A DNA stretch of 64,000 bases from the NCBI RefSeq assembly GCF_000296405.1, contig NZ_JH815193.1:1-64000 (forward strand). The letters run 5' to 3'. Shown here piece after piece: positions 28,832-37,644 of the stretch (position 1 is the first letter of the stretch; each line of letters starts with the position of its first letter). The notes under the pieces were generated by a model. The model saw only the letters and a program-made list of their open reading frames with translations, was not told the origin of the DNA and did not search any database. Position numbers and translations under genes: made by a program. Source of the stretch: Corynebacterium otitidis ATCC 51513 (lineage in GTDB: Bacteria; Actinomycetota; Actinomycetes; Mycobacteriales; Mycobacteriaceae).

Positions 28832-29413
28832 ATGGGAGAGAACGCTGTGGCGGCCGAGCTCATCGCCGTCGAGGCGATCGGCCCGGAGTCCTTCCCGCTG
28901 GCGCTGTTGCGCGCCACCGACGAGAGCCGGGTGCTGCCGATCTGGCTCACCCCGGTCGCGGCCGCGCGGCTGCGGATGCGCGGCGCGGGCCAGGGCTTCC
29001 AGCGCCCCGACGCGCTCGACCTCGTCGTCGACCTCGCGGAGGCGACCGGCCAGGAGATCGCCGAGGTGCGCATCGCGAGCGCGTACCGCGGGGTGTTCCA
29101 CGCGGTGATCACCTTCGACAGCGGCGTGGAGCTCGACGCGCGGGCCTCGGACGCGATGGCGCTGGCGGTCGCCGCGGAGCTGCCCATCCTCGTCGAGCGC
29201 GACGTGTTCGCCGAGTGCGGGGTGTTCGCGACCGCCGCGACGATCGCCGACGCGCTCGGCGTCGACGTCCCGGAGGGCGCCGCCGAGGGCGAGGAGCCCG
29301 ACTCGGCCTCAGGCGACGCGGCCGCGGACCGCGAGTTCGAGGAGCTCATGCGCTCGCTGGGGGTCTCCGAGTCGGACCTCGACGGCGACGACGGGGAGGG
29401 CCCCGGCGACTAA
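28832..29413 (+). CDS. Bifunctional nuclease family protein (DUF151)
   Basis: 193 aa. The DUF151/BFN domain spans about 1-140: LPIWLTPVAAARLRMRGAGQ, then RPDALDLVVDLAEATGQEI and DARASDAMALAVAAELPILV. Some members show RNase and DNase activity, but the role in Actinobacteria is unclear. The acidic tail (about 150-193, EEPDSASGDAAADREFEELM) is low-complexity. ATG 28832 is favoured because GAAGGGA lies 6 nt upstream; ATG 28817 touches its ribosome site. It sits between two MerR genes, as in C. glutamicum. Confidence 0.86.
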   Translation: MGENAVAAELIAVEAIGPESFPLALLRATDESRVLPIWLTPVAAARLRMRGAGQGFQRPDALDLVVDLAEATGQEIAEVRIASAYRGVFHAVITFDSGVELDARASDAMALAVAAELPILVERDVFAECGVFATAATIADALGVDVPEGAAEGEEPDSASGDAAADREFEELMRSLGVSESDLDGDDGEGPGD

Positions 29414-29593
29414 AACACCCGAAACGGATGTGACTGGTGTGGGTAAAGTTTCTTCTGTTGCGGCGTGTTGCCGGGCCGGCGGCCGGGCGGGCGCTACGAT
29501 GGGGGTCGTCTTGGCCGCGGGGCGCATAATAGAGGCGTTCCCCGCGCGCAACGCTTATTCGAGGACCCAGCGAACCACCAGGAGTGTGCCAGC

Positions 29594-30139
29594 GTGACGA
29601 GTGCCCACGGCGAAGCCGTCCAGGAGGCCCTATTCGACCTCGGCCCCGACGAGTCGGTCGGCTACCGGGTGCCCATCGCCTGCCAGGTCGCGGGCATCAC
29701 CTACCGCCAGCTCGACTACTGGGCGCGCACCGACCTGGTGAAGCCCTCGATCCGTAACGCGCGCGGCTCGGGCTCGCAGCGGCTCTACTCCTTCCGCGAC
29801 ATCCTCGTCCTCAAGATCGTCAAGCGGCTCCTCGACACGGGTATCTCCCTGCAGAACATCCGACTCGCGGTCGGGAAGCTGCGCGACCGCGGCGTCGACG
29901 ACATCGCCGAGATCACGCTCGTCTCCGATGGGACGACCGTCTACGAGTGCCGCTCGGCCGACGAGGTCATCGACCTGCTCGGCGGGGGACAGGGCGTCTT
30001 CGGCATCGCGGTCCCGGGCCTCATGAAGGAGCTCTCCGGGGAGATCGCGAACTTCCCCGCGGAGCGCGTCGCCGGCGGCGGCGCGGAGGTCATCGGCGTC
30101 GACGAGCTCGCCGCGCGGCGCCGCCGCAAGTCCTCCTAG
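29594..30139 (+). CDS. MerR-family transcriptional regulator
   Basis: 181 aa. The winged helix (GYRVPIACQVAGITYRQLDY, then ARTDLVKPSI and GSGSQRLYSFRDILVLKIVK) is followed by a dimerisation helix and a C-terminal part with GVFGIAVPGLMKELSGEIAN. It belongs to the group encoded beside DUF151 in corynebacteria and mycobacteria; its targets are unknown. GTG 29594 has AGGAG 10 nt upstream. Possible -10 boxes are TACGAT (29495) and CATAAT (29525). Confidence 0.86.
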   Translation: MTSAHGEAVQEALFDLGPDESVGYRVPIACQVAGITYRQLDYWARTDLVKPSIRNARGSGSQRLYSFRDILVLKIVKRLLDTGISLQNIRLAVGKLRDRGVDDIAEITLVSDGTTVYECRSADEVIDLLGGGQGVFGIAVPGLMKELSGEIANFPAERVAGGGAEVIGVDELAARRRRKSS

Positions 30140-30156
30140 GAAAACAGAGAAAAGAA

Positions 30157-30199
30157 AAGCCGCCCGGCCCTCGCTACTGCGGGGCCGGGCGGCTTTGGC
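30157..30199. terminator. Bidirectional terminator between merR and the secreted protein gene
   Basis: AAGCCGCCCGGCCC (30157-30170) pairs with GGGCCGGGCGGCTT (30182-30195). The minus strand runs on into TTTTCTTTTCTC, the stronger U-tract, and the plus strand into TTTGG. Confidence 0.9.
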
Positions 30200-30300
30200 G
30201 TGGGCGTCGGTCCGGGCGGTAGGCGCGCCGCCTGGCACACCCCGCGCGGGAGGGGAGGGGCGGCCGCGGCGGCACTCCGGCACCGGAGGGGCCGGCCGGG

Positions 30301-31281
30301 CTACTCCTCGGGCGGACCCTCGGCCGGCGGCTCGTCGGCGGGCGGCTCCGGCGGGGCCTCGGGCTCGGGGGCCGGCGGCTCCTCGGCCGGGGGATCGGGC
30401 GCGAAGTTCTCGATGACCGGCTCCTCGTGCTCCGGCGGCTCCTCGCCCTCGCCCTCCTCCTCGGGCGGCTGCTCGCCTAAGAGCTGGTCGTAGAGCGGCT
30501 GGCGCTCGCGCGGCTCGTCCTCGGGGCCCTCGTAGCGCCCGCCCGCGAACTGCGCGAGGTCCTCGGCGGTGCGGGCACGCTGCTCGCCCTCCTCGGAGGA
30601 GGCCGTGGGCTGAAGCACGATGACGCGGTAGACCTTGTCGGCGCCCTCGATGGGGTGGAACGGGCGGCGGTAGTCCTCGGCGGTCTCGGTGGTGACGACG
30701 GCCTCGGCGTCGTCGATGAGCGCGTCCTCGACGGTGACGTCCCGGTCGCGCTCGAGGAGCTCGCCGGCCTGCTCGCCCTCGGCGAGCGCGGCGAGCGCCG
30801 CGATCCCGGCGTCCCCGTCGGAGCCGAGCGCGAAGGACACGGCCGCCGGCTCGAGGCCCGCGGGGTCGTCCGCGGTGGAAAGGAGGCCGACGCCCTCGGC
30901 GAAGGCGGGCTGCGGCTCGCCCTCGGCGCGCTCCCGGTTGGCGGCGGCGAGCAGGTCGTCGGCGACGGGGGAGTCCACGGCGATAAGCGCGGCCGCCTCG
31001 GAGACGTTGGTGGTGAGCGTGGGGCGCACGCAGCGGTCGTCCTGCCGGGGCCCATCGGCGAGGTAGTCGTCGAGGAGCGCCTCGGTGAGGGCGGTGTTCT
31101 GCGTGGCGATGGGGACCTCGAGCTCGCCGGCGGGGCAGTCGCCGGCCGCGTTCGCGTCCTCGTCGTCGCGGCCCACGAGCCACGTCACGAGCGCCGCGAC
31201 GAGCAGCGCGGTGGTGATCACGGCGACCACGATCCACCCCGAGACCTGCGCGTTGCCCTTTCCGGAGCGGTGTCTGGCCAC
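30301..31281 (-). CDS. Membrane-anchored extracellular protein of unknown function
   Basis: 326 aa. After a basic N-terminus there is one membrane helix (about 15-36, GWIVVAVITTALLVAALVTW), then an extracellular domain. Two cysteines (CPAGELEVPI and DRCVRP, about residues 49 and 84) could form a disulfide. The domain looks like a reduced substrate-binding fold (LIAVDSPVADDLLAAAN), but no family could be assigned. The last 70 residues are a Pro/Glu repeat tail (EEPPAPEPEAPPEPPADEPP), probably spanning the cell wall. Start ATG 31281 with AAAGGACG. Confidence 0.78.
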   Translation of the reverse strand: MARHRSGKGNAQVSGWIVVAVITTALLVAALVTWLVGRDDEDANAAGDCPAGELEVPIATQNTALTEALLDDYLADGPRQDDRCVRPTLTTNVSEAAALIAVDSPVADDLLAAANRERAEGEPQPAFAEGVGLLSTADDPAGLEPAAVSFALGSDGDAGIAALAALAEGEQAGELLERDRDVTVEDALIDDAEAVVTTETAEDYRRPFHPIEGADKVYRVIVLQPTASSEEGEQRARTAEDLAQFAGGRYEGPEDEPRERQPLYDQLLGEQPPEEEGEGEEPPEHEEPVIENFAPDPPAEEPPAPEPEAPPEPPADEPPAEGPPEE

Positions 31282-31376
31282 AGGCGTCGTCCTTTCGTTG
31301 AACGTTTCACGAGGCGGGCGGCCGGTCGTCGCCCCGCGGGATCACCGCTCGGGGTCCGGGGACCGCCCTAAGCGAC

Positions 31377-32261
31377 CTAGTCTATAGGCATTCCCGCGCG
31401 GGCGAGGACGCCGAGCAGGCGGGCGCGCAGCCGCCGGCCGCGCGCCGCGAGCCGCTTCTGGCGGGCGACGTAGGTGCGCTTGCCCTCGGGTGTCTCGATG
31501 GGCACGACGCCGTAGCCCAGGCCGCGCACGTCGTAGGGGGATGCCTCCATGTCGAGGACGCGGGTGTCGCGCGCGAGCTCGAAGCAGTCGAGCAACAGCT
31601 CGCCCGGCACGAGCGGCCCGAGCTTTCCCGCCCACTTGTAGAGGTCCATCGTCGCGTGCAGGCAGCCCTCCTGCTCGCAGGCGGGCTGGGTGTCGCGGCT
31701 CAGCCGCGTGGCGTTCCTGGGCCTGGCCTCGGGCGTGAAGAAGCGGTAGGCGTCGAAGTGGGTGCAGCGCAGCTCGTGGGACTCGACGACCTCGTCGCTG
31801 CCGGCGCTCCCGAGGCGCAGCGGCAGGTCGTGGCGGGTGTTCTCGGCGCGGTAGACCATCGCCCACTCGTGCAGCCCGAAGCAGTCGAAGTGCGCGGGGC
31901 GCTGCGCCGTGCGGCGCAGGAGCTCGGCGATCTCGCGGGCCTTGGCGCCGTGGCGCTGGAGGAACTCGTCGGCGTCGACCGCGAGCGTCCCGTCGGGGCG
32001 GGGCGAATAGAACGCCCGCCCGGCGAGCTCGCCAGCGTCCTCGAGCGCGACACCGACGCCGGGGTGCCAGGTTTTGAGCTTGCCGGGGCTGAGCCAGTAG
32101 TAGTCGAAGAGGAAGTCCTGCACCGGCTCCTTCTCGTGGCGCCGCCGGCGCTTGAGGTGCGCGTCGGTGAGGCGCTCGGCGCGGCGGCGGTGCCGGGCGG
32201 CGCGCTCGCGCCAGCGGGCCGGGTTTAGGGTCAGGGGAGCGGCGAGCGTTGTGGGCGTTAT
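31377..32261 (-). CDS. 3-methyladenine DNA glycosylase-like protein, no normal start codon
   Basis: Resembles the corynebacterial protein annotated as 3-methyladenine DNA glycosylase; motifs include DFLFDYYWLSPGKLKTWHPG, HFDCFGLHEWAMVYR and LRCTHFDAYRFFTPEARPRN. The conserved N-terminus (ARWRERAARHRRRAERLTDA) lies upstream of the first ordinary start, GTG 32123, so translation should begin near 32261. There the codon is ATA, overlapping the TAA stop of the upstream gene; one G-to-A change would turn a usual ATGA overlap into ATAA. With ATA the protein is 294 aa, from GTG 32123 only 248 aa. Name and enzymatic activity are from family resemblance. Confidence 0.72.
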   Translation of the reverse strand: MTPTTLAAPLTLNPARWRERAARHRRRAERLTDAHLKRRRRHEKEPVQDFLFDYYWLSPGKLKTWHPGVGVALEDAGELAGRAFYSPRPDGTLAVDADEFLQRHGAKAREIAELLRRTAQRPAHFDCFGLHEWAMVYRAENTRHDLPLRLGSAGSDEVVESHELRCTHFDAYRFFTPEARPRNATRLSRDTQPACEQEGCLHATMDLYKWAGKLGPLVPGELLLDCFELARDTRVLDMEASPYDVRGLGYGVVPIETPEGKRTYVARQKRLAARGRRLRARLLGVLARAGMPID

Positions 32262-33310
32262 CCTTCCGCCTCCTCGTGGGTCCAGTCGGAGACCGTGCCG
32301 ACGTATTCCTCGATCAGGTCCTCGAGCGTGACGATACCGCGCAGCCGGCCCGCGGTGCGCACCTGGGCCATGTGCGCGGAGCGCCGGTGCATCGCGTGGA
32401 GCGCATCGTCGAGCGGGGAGTCCCCGTCGAGGGTGATGAGGGGGCGCAGCAGCCCGCGGGGGATCGGCTCGCCGGTGCGGCCCAGCCGGTCGAGCACGTC
32501 CTTGACGTGTACGTAGCCCAGGTAGGCGCCGCCGGGGTCGGTGACGGGGAAGCGGGAAAACCCCGTCTCGCGGACCGCCTCCTCGAGCTCCCCGATGGTG
32601 GGCCCGCCGGGCCTGAACGGCAGGGTGCGGACCTTCTCGACGGGGATGAGCACGTCGCTTAGGGGCCTCCCCTCGGAGCGCAGCGCCTTGGTGAGGCGGG
32701 CGTGCTCGTCGGCGTCGAGGAAGCCCTCCTCGCGGGACTCGGCGATCATGTCGGCGAGCTGCTCCTGGTCGACGGTGGAGTCGAGCTCGTCCTTCTGCTC
32801 GATGCCGAGCGCCTTGAGCACCATCCGCGACAGGAAGTTCAAGAACAGGATGAAGGGGCGGGTGAGCCGCACCCAGCCGAGGATGAACGGCGCGACCCAC
32901 ATGCCGATGGTCTCCGGGTTGGCGATGGAGAAGTTCTTCGGGATCATCTCGCCGATGATGATGTGCAGGTAGGTGATGATCGCCAGCGCGATGAGGAACG
33001 CCGCGGGGTGGAGGAGCTGCTCGGGCACGCCCAGCCAGGTGAACGGCTGCTCGATGTAGTGGGCGATCGCTGGCTCGGCGACCTTGCCGAGCACGAGCGA
33101 GCACAGCGTGATGCCGAACTGGCTGCCCGCGAGCATGACGGAGAGGTTCTCCGTCGCGGTGAGCAGCCGCTTGGCGGCCTTGCTGCCCTGGTCGATGAGC
33201 GCGGTGATGCGGTCCTTGCGCGAGGAGATGAGCGCGAACTCGCTGGCGACGAACACGCCGTTGCCGGCGAGCAGCGCGGCGATGAGCACTACGGACCAGA
33301 CGATTTCCAT
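32258..33310 (-). CDS. CNNM/CBS (HlyC-CorC family) membrane protein, short copy
   Basis: 350 aa. A DUF21/CNNM membrane domain with about four segments (about 1-180, VWSVVLIAALLAGNGVFVAS, FGITLCSLVLGKVAEPAIAH, IIIGEMIPKNFSIANPET) is followed by a CBS pair (about 205-335, VLIPVEKVRTLPF, FPVTDPGGAYLGYVHVKDVL, GIVTLEDLIEEYVG). The family is linked to Mg2+ or Co2+ efflux and ion homeostasis. It lacks the CorC_HlyC C-terminal domain of its neighbour. The start overlaps the upstream gene stop (TGATG), forming a tandem operon. Confidence 0.9.
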   Translation of the reverse strand: MEIVWSVVLIAALLAGNGVFVASEFALISSRKDRITALIDQGSKAAKRLLTATENLSVMLAGSQFGITLCSLVLGKVAEPAIAHYIEQPFTWLGVPEQLLHPAAFLIALAIITYLHIIIGEMIPKNFSIANPETIGMWVAPFILGWVRLTRPFILFLNFLSRMVLKALGIEQKDELDSTVDQEQLADMIAESREEGFLDADEHARLTKALRSEGRPLSDVLIPVEKVRTLPFRPGGPTIGELEEAVRETGFSRFPVTDPGGAYLGYVHVKDVLDRLGRTGEPIPRGLLRPLITLDGDSPLDDALHAMHRRSAHMAQVRTAGRLRGIVTLEDLIEEYVGTVSDWTHEEAEG

Positions 33311-34689
33311 CAGAGATACTCCTGCGCTTCCGCGGTCGTGACCGGGGTGAGGATGAGCGAGTCGACGCGGCGCTCGTCCATGACGTCGACGCGGGCGAGC
33401 CAGCGGCCCTCGTCGGCGGGCTCCCCGCCGCTAAAGCCACCGGACTCGGCGGGCGGGAGGACGGCGACGTCGCCGACGGCGGGGATCCGCCCGAGCGCGG
33501 CCATGACGAGCCCGCCGGCGGTCTCGTACGGCCCGTCGGGAGCGCGATAGCCGGTCTCCTCGGCCAGGTCGTCGAGCCGCGCGAGGCCCGTGACCCGCCA
33601 GCTCTTGCCGAAGCGCTCGAAGTCCTGCTCGGCGGCGCGGTCGTCGTGCTCGTCGTAGACCTCGCCTAAGATCTCCTCGACGACGTCCTCGATGGTGACG
33701 ATGCCGGCGGTGCCGCCGTACTCGTCGGCGACGAGGATGAGCTGGGAGCCCGCCGAGCGCACCGCCGTTAACACCGCGTCGCCGTCGAGCGAGGCCGGCA
33801 CCGTGGGGATCGCGCGCGCCAGCGGCGCGAGCGTCGTCGTGGCGCGGTCTTTTTCGGCGACGCCGAGCGCGTCCTTGATGTGCACCACGCCGAGCGTGTT
33901 GTCGAGGTCCCCGTCGACGACGGGGAAGCGCGAGTGCCCGGTCTCCCGGGCGAGCGCCACGAGGTCCGCGACCGTCTGGTCGCCCTCGAGCACGTCGGTC
34001 GTGGCGCGCGGGGTCATGATCGCCTCGGCGGTGACGTCGCCGAACTCGAGCGAGGCCTCGAGCATCTCGGCGAGGTCGGGCTCGATGGAGCCCTCTCCCG
34101 CGGAGTTGCGCACCAGCGAGCCGAGCTCCTGGGGGCTGCGCGCCGAGGCGAGCTCGTCGGCCGGCTCGATCCCGAAGCGGCGCACCGCCCAGTTCGACGT
34201 GCGGTTCATCGACCGGATGAACCACGCGCACGCCTTCGTGAACGCCTGCATCGGCATGACGACGAAGCGGGCGGTGGCCAGCGGCATGGTGATCGCGATG
34301 TTCTTCGGCACGAGCTCGCCGAAGATCATCGACAGCACCGTCGCGACGATCAGAGCGAGGATGAGCGCCACCGGCTGCGAGGCCGAGGCCGAAAGGCCCA
34401 CGAGGTCGAGGAGCGGCTCGAAGTAGCCGGCGAGCACCGGCTCGGCGAGGTAGCCGGTCGCCAGCGTCGTGACGGTGATGCCGAGCTGCGAGCCGGACAG
34501 CAGAAACGACAGGTGGGTCACGCCCTCGCGCACGGCCTTCGCGCGCCGGTCGCCGACCCGCTCGACGTGGTTGTTCACCGTCGAGCGCTCCAGCCCCGTC
34601 AGCGAGAACTCCACCGCGACAAACAGGCCCGTCAGCGCGGTGAGCAGGACGAACCCGACGAGCGAGGCGATGCTGATGACGATGTCCAT
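33310..34689 (-). CDS. CNNM/CBS/CorC-domain (HlyC-CorC family) membrane protein, long copy
   Basis: 459 aa. A CNNM membrane domain (about 1-200, IASLVGFVLLTALTGLFVAV, MIFGELVPKNIAITMPLATA), a CBS pair (about 220-345, FPVVDGDLDNTLGVVHIKDA, GGTAGIVTIEDVVEEILG) and the C-terminal CorC_HlyC domain (about 360-450, FGKSWRVTGLARLDDLAEET). Probably a divalent-cation exporter or sensor. It forms a tandem pair with the short copy. ATG 34689 lies 15 nt after the helicase stop; a TAGACT hexamer 12 nt before it may add transcription. Confidence 0.9.
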   Translation of the reverse strand: MDIVISIASLVGFVLLTALTGLFVAVEFSLTGLERSTVNNHVERVGDRRAKAVREGVTHLSFLLSGSQLGITVTTLATGYLAEPVLAGYFEPLLDLVGLSASASQPVALILALIVATVLSMIFGELVPKNIAITMPLATARFVVMPMQAFTKACAWFIRSMNRTSNWAVRRFGIEPADELASARSPQELGSLVRNSAGEGSIEPDLAEMLEASLEFGDVTAEAIMTPRATTDVLEGDQTVADLVALARETGHSRFPVVDGDLDNTLGVVHIKDALGVAEKDRATTTLAPLARAIPTVPASLDGDAVLTAVRSAGSQLILVADEYGGTAGIVTIEDVVEEILGEVYDEHDDRAAEQDFERFGKSWRVTGLARLDDLAEETGYRAPDGPYETAGGLVMAALGRIPAVGDVAVLPPAESGGFSGGEPADEGRWLARVDVMDERRVDSLILTPVTTAEAQEYL

Positions 34690-34704
34690 GGCTGATAGTG
34701 GAGT

Positions 34705-36036
34705 CTAGCGCCTAGGCCGCCCGCCGCGGCGGCGCGGGCCGCGGCGCCGACCGCGCGAACCCGACCCCGGGCCGGGGGCGGGAGCGCCCTTCTTCTGCCC
34801 GGGCTGGCCCTTCGGCCCCCGGGCGGGACCCTTCCCGCCGGGCTGGGGCGCGCCGAACGGCGCGAGCGCCTCCCCGGAGGGCTTCCGGGCGCCGGTGAGC
34901 TCGCTCAGGCGCTCGTCGCCCGGCTCGACGCGCTCCGCCGGCGCGTCGACCCCGGCCTTCTTCAAGAGCTTTGCCACCTCGTCCTCGCGGTCCTCGGTGA
35001 CCAGCGTGACGACCCGGCCGGCGCTGCCGGCGCGGGCGGTGCGCCCCGCGCGGTGCAGGTAGGTCTTGTGCTCGACGGGCGGGTCGACGTGGCAGACGAG
35101 GTCCACCCCGGAGACGTCGATGCCGCGCGCCGCGATGTCGGTGGCCACGAGCACCGGCACCGAGCCGTCGGCGAACCCGTCGAGCGCGCGCTGCCTCGCG
35201 CCCTGCGCCTTGTCGCCGTGCAGGCCCGCGGCGTTGATGCCCGCGCGGCGCAGCTTTTTCACCAGCCGGTCGACGCCGCGCTTGGTGCGCACGAACATGA
35301 TCGTCGTGCCCCGACGCGCGGCGATCCACGTCGCCACCGCGTTGCGGTTCTTCCCGTCGCCGACGAGCAGCCGGAAGTGCTCCATCGTCTCCACGCTCGC
35401 CGCGACCGGCGCGGTGGAGTGCTCCGCGGGCTCATCAAGGAACTCGTCGACGAGCCTGGAGACCTCCCCGTCGAGCGTCGCGGAGAACAGCAGCCGCTGC
35501 CCGCCCTTCGGGGTGGCGCGCAGCAGGCGGCGCACCTGCGGCAGGAAGCCCATGTCGGCCATCTGGTCGGCCTCGTCCAGCGCGGAGATCGCCACGCCCG
35601 CGAGGTCGAGCGCCCCGCGGTCGACGAGGTCCTGCGCGCGCCCCGGCGTCGCGACGAGCAGCCCCAGGGGCTTGGTGAGCAGCCTCTCGTGGCGCGCGAC
35701 GGGCACCCCGCCGACGACCGCCGCGACGCCCACGCCGACGGCGCGGCCGTGCGGCTCGAGGCGCTCGGCGATCTGCACGGCGAGCTCCCTGGTGGGGGCG
35801 AGCACGAGGCCGCCCGGCCGGTACGCCGCGGGCTTGACCCCGGCGAGCCGCTGGAGGATGGGAAGCCCGAAGGCGAGCGTCTTGCCCGAGCCGGTCGGGC
35901 CGCGGCCCAGCACGTCCCGGCCGGCGAGCGCGTCGGGGATCGCGGCGGCCTGGATGGGGAAGGGCTCCGTGAGCCCCTGCGCCTCGAGCGAGTCGACGAG
36001 CGCGGGGTCAAGCCCCAGGGTGGCGAAGGTGGTCAT
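34705..36036 (-). CDS. DEAD-box RNA helicase (RhlE-like)
   Basis: 443 aa. The Q motif (LVDSLEAQGLTEPFPIQAAA), Walker A GRGPTGSGKT, the Ia motif PTRELAVQ, motif II SALDEADQMADMGF (a DEAD), motif III SAT and motif VI HRAGRTARAG are all present. The C-terminus (about 390-443) is Gly/Pro/Arg-rich and probably binds RNA. Likely role: ribosome assembly or RNA turnover at low temperature. Leaderless promoter TAGGGT, 7 nt upstream of the ATG. Confidence 0.93.
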   Translation of the reverse strand: MTTFATLGLDPALVDSLEAQGLTEPFPIQAAAIPDALAGRDVLGRGPTGSGKTLAFGLPILQRLAGVKPAAYRPGGLVLAPTRELAVQIAERLEPHGRAVGVGVAAVVGGVPVARHERLLTKPLGLLVATPGRAQDLVDRGALDLAGVAISALDEADQMADMGFLPQVRRLLRATPKGGQRLLFSATLDGEVSRLVDEFLDEPAEHSTAPVAASVETMEHFRLLVGDGKNRNAVATWIAARRGTTIMFVRTKRGVDRLVKKLRRAGINAAGLHGDKAQGARQRALDGFADGSVPVLVATDIAARGIDVSGVDLVCHVDPPVEHKTYLHRAGRTARAGSAGRVVTLVTEDREDEVAKLLKKAGVDAPAERVEPGDERLSELTGARKPSGEALAPFGAPQPGGKGPARGPKGQPGQKKGAPAPGPGSGSRGRRRGPRRRGGRPRR

Positions 36037-36043
36037 TCGGTCA

Positions 36044-36049
36044 ACCCTA
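36044..36049 (-). promoter_or_regulatory. Leaderless promoter of the DEAD-box helicase
   Basis: Minus-strand TAGGGT ends 7 nt before the ATG at 36036. It probably drives the two CNNM genes as well. Confidence 0.68.
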
Positions 36050-36067
36050 GCGCCGCGGCCTAAAGGT

Positions 36068-37522
36068 TTAGGAGACGGGCTTCTCCGCGCGGTCGCCGGA
36101 CCAGTCGGTGTGGAAGCTGCCCTCGGCGTCGACGCGGCGGTAGGTGTGCGCGCCGAAGAAGTCGCGCTGCCCCTGGATGAGCGCGGCGGGCAGCCGGTCG
36201 GCGCGCAGCGCGTCGTAGTACGCCAGCGAGGACGCGAACACCGGCGCCGGCAGCCCGAGGCGCGCCGCGGCGGCGACGACGCGGCGCCACGGGTCGATGA
36301 GGTCGGTGAGCTGCCCGGAGAAGTACGGCGCCGCGAGCAGCGAGCCGAGGCCGGGATCCTCGTCGTAGGCCTCGACGATGCGGTTGAGGAACGTCGCGCG
36401 GATGATGCAGCCGCCGCGCCAGATGCGCGCCAGGTCCCGCGGGTCGACGTCCCAGCCGTGCTCGCTCGAGCCGGCGGCGATCTCGTCGAAGCCCTGCGCG
36501 TAGGCCACGAGCTTCGAGGCGTAGAGCGCGCGGCGCACGTCCTCGACGAACTCCTCGCGGCTTAGGCCCAGGTCCTCGAAACGCGCGGTCGTGCCGCCCG
36601 GCAGGTCGCCGGCGGCGTCGCGCTGCCCGGCCGCGGAGGACAGCGCGCGGGCGAAGACCGCCTCGCCGATCGCGCTCACCGGCGCGCCCAGGTCGAGCGC
36701 CGCCTGCACCGTCCAGCGCCCGGTGCCCTTCTGCCCGGCGGCGTCGACGATGACGTCGACGAGCGGCTTGCCCGTCTTCTCGTCGACCTGCGCGAGCACC
36801 TCGGCGGTGATCTCGATGAGGTAGGAGTCCAGGTCGCCCTTGTTCCACTCGCGGAACACCTCGGCGATCTCCCTCGGCTCGAGCCCCGCCCCGTAGCGCA
36901 GCAGGTGGTAGGCCTCGCCGATGACCTGCATGTCGGCGTACTCGATGCCGTTGTGCACCATCTTCACAAAATGGCCCGCGCCGTCGGGGCCGATGTGCGT
37001 GCAGCACGGCTCCCCGTCGACCTTCGCGGAGATGTCCTCGAGCAGCGGGCCGAGCGACTCGTAGGACTCCTTCGGCCCGCCGGGCATGATCGAGGGCCCG
37101 TTGAGCGCGCCCTCCTCCCCGCCGGAGATGCCCGCGCCCACGAAGTGCAGGCCCCGCTCGGCGAGCTCCCGCTCGCGGCGGATCGTGTCCGTGTAGAGCG
37201 CGTTGCCGCCGTCGACGATGACGTCGCCCGGCTCCATCTCCGCGGCGAGCTCCCCGATGACCGCGTCCGTCGCCGCGCCCGCCTGCACCATGACGATCGC
37301 GCGCCGCGGCCGCTCGAGCGAGGCGACGAACTCCTTCACCGACGCGGCCGGGCGGAACTCGCCCTCCTCGCCGAAGGAGTCGATAAACGCGTCCGTCTTG
37401 GCGGCGGTGCGGTTGTACACCGCGACAGCGTGGCCGTGCCGGGCGAAGTTGCGCGCGAGGTTCGAGCCCATCACCGCGAGCCCGACGACCCCGACCTGGG
37501 CTAAGGGAGAAGAGTGAGTCAT
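36068..37522 (-). CDS. gnd: 6-phosphogluconate dehydrogenase, decarboxylating
   Basis: 484 aa, normal for the long Gnd form. Oxidises 6-phosphogluconate to ribulose 5-phosphate with release of CO2 and NADPH in the pentose phosphate pathway. The N-terminal Rossmann motif is VVGLAVMGSNLARNFARHG; NR(T) at about residue 40 suits NADP; the catalytic region is GAGISGGEEGALNGPSIMPG and GHFVKMVHNGIEYADMQ. ATG 37522 was chosen because TAGCCT lies 8 nt upstream; the extended frame offers only a TTG inside the promoter. Confidence 0.96.
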   Translation of the reverse strand: MTHSSPLAQVGVVGLAVMGSNLARNFARHGHAVAVYNRTAAKTDAFIDSFGEEGEFRPAASVKEFVASLERPRRAIVMVQAGAATDAVIGELAAEMEPGDVIVDGGNALYTDTIRRERELAERGLHFVGAGISGGEEGALNGPSIMPGGPKESYESLGPLLEDISAKVDGEPCCTHIGPDGAGHFVKMVHNGIEYADMQVIGEAYHLLRYGAGLEPREIAEVFREWNKGDLDSYLIEITAEVLAQVDEKTGKPLVDVIVDAAGQKGTGRWTVQAALDLGAPVSAIGEAVFARALSSAAGQRDAAGDLPGGTTARFEDLGLSREEFVEDVRRALYASKLVAYAQGFDEIAAGSSEHGWDVDPRDLARIWRGGCIIRATFLNRIVEAYDEDPGLGSLLAAPYFSGQLTDLIDPWRRVVAAAARLGLPAPVFASSLAYYDALRADRLPAALIQGQRDFFGAHTYRRVDAEGSFHTDWSGDRAEKPVS

Positions 37523-37530
37523 GGCACCCA

Positions 37531-37536
37531 AGGCTA
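37531..37536 (-). promoter_or_regulatory. Leaderless promoter of gnd
   Basis: Minus-strand TAGCCT, 8 nt before the gnd ATG. It faces the thioesterase promoter about 100 nt away. Confidence 0.62.
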
Positions 37537-37630
37537 CCCGAGCGGCCCCGCCCGGGCGCCGGGCGATCCCCGGGCCGCCGCCGCGCGGAACCCGATCGGC
37601 GAACCGCGCCCGAACGCCGCGGCGCTGGCT

Positions 37631-37636
37631 TAGGCT
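37631..37636 (+). promoter_or_regulatory. Leaderless promoter of the thioesterase
   Basis: TAGGCT, 8 nt before ATG 37645; no ribosome site is present. Confidence 0.65.
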
Positions 37637-37644
37637 GAGGGGCC

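Noticed and set aside
32258-34689. Haemolysin genes as virulence factors
   Set aside because: The HlyC/CorC label is historical; CNNM and CBS domains point to ion homeostasis.
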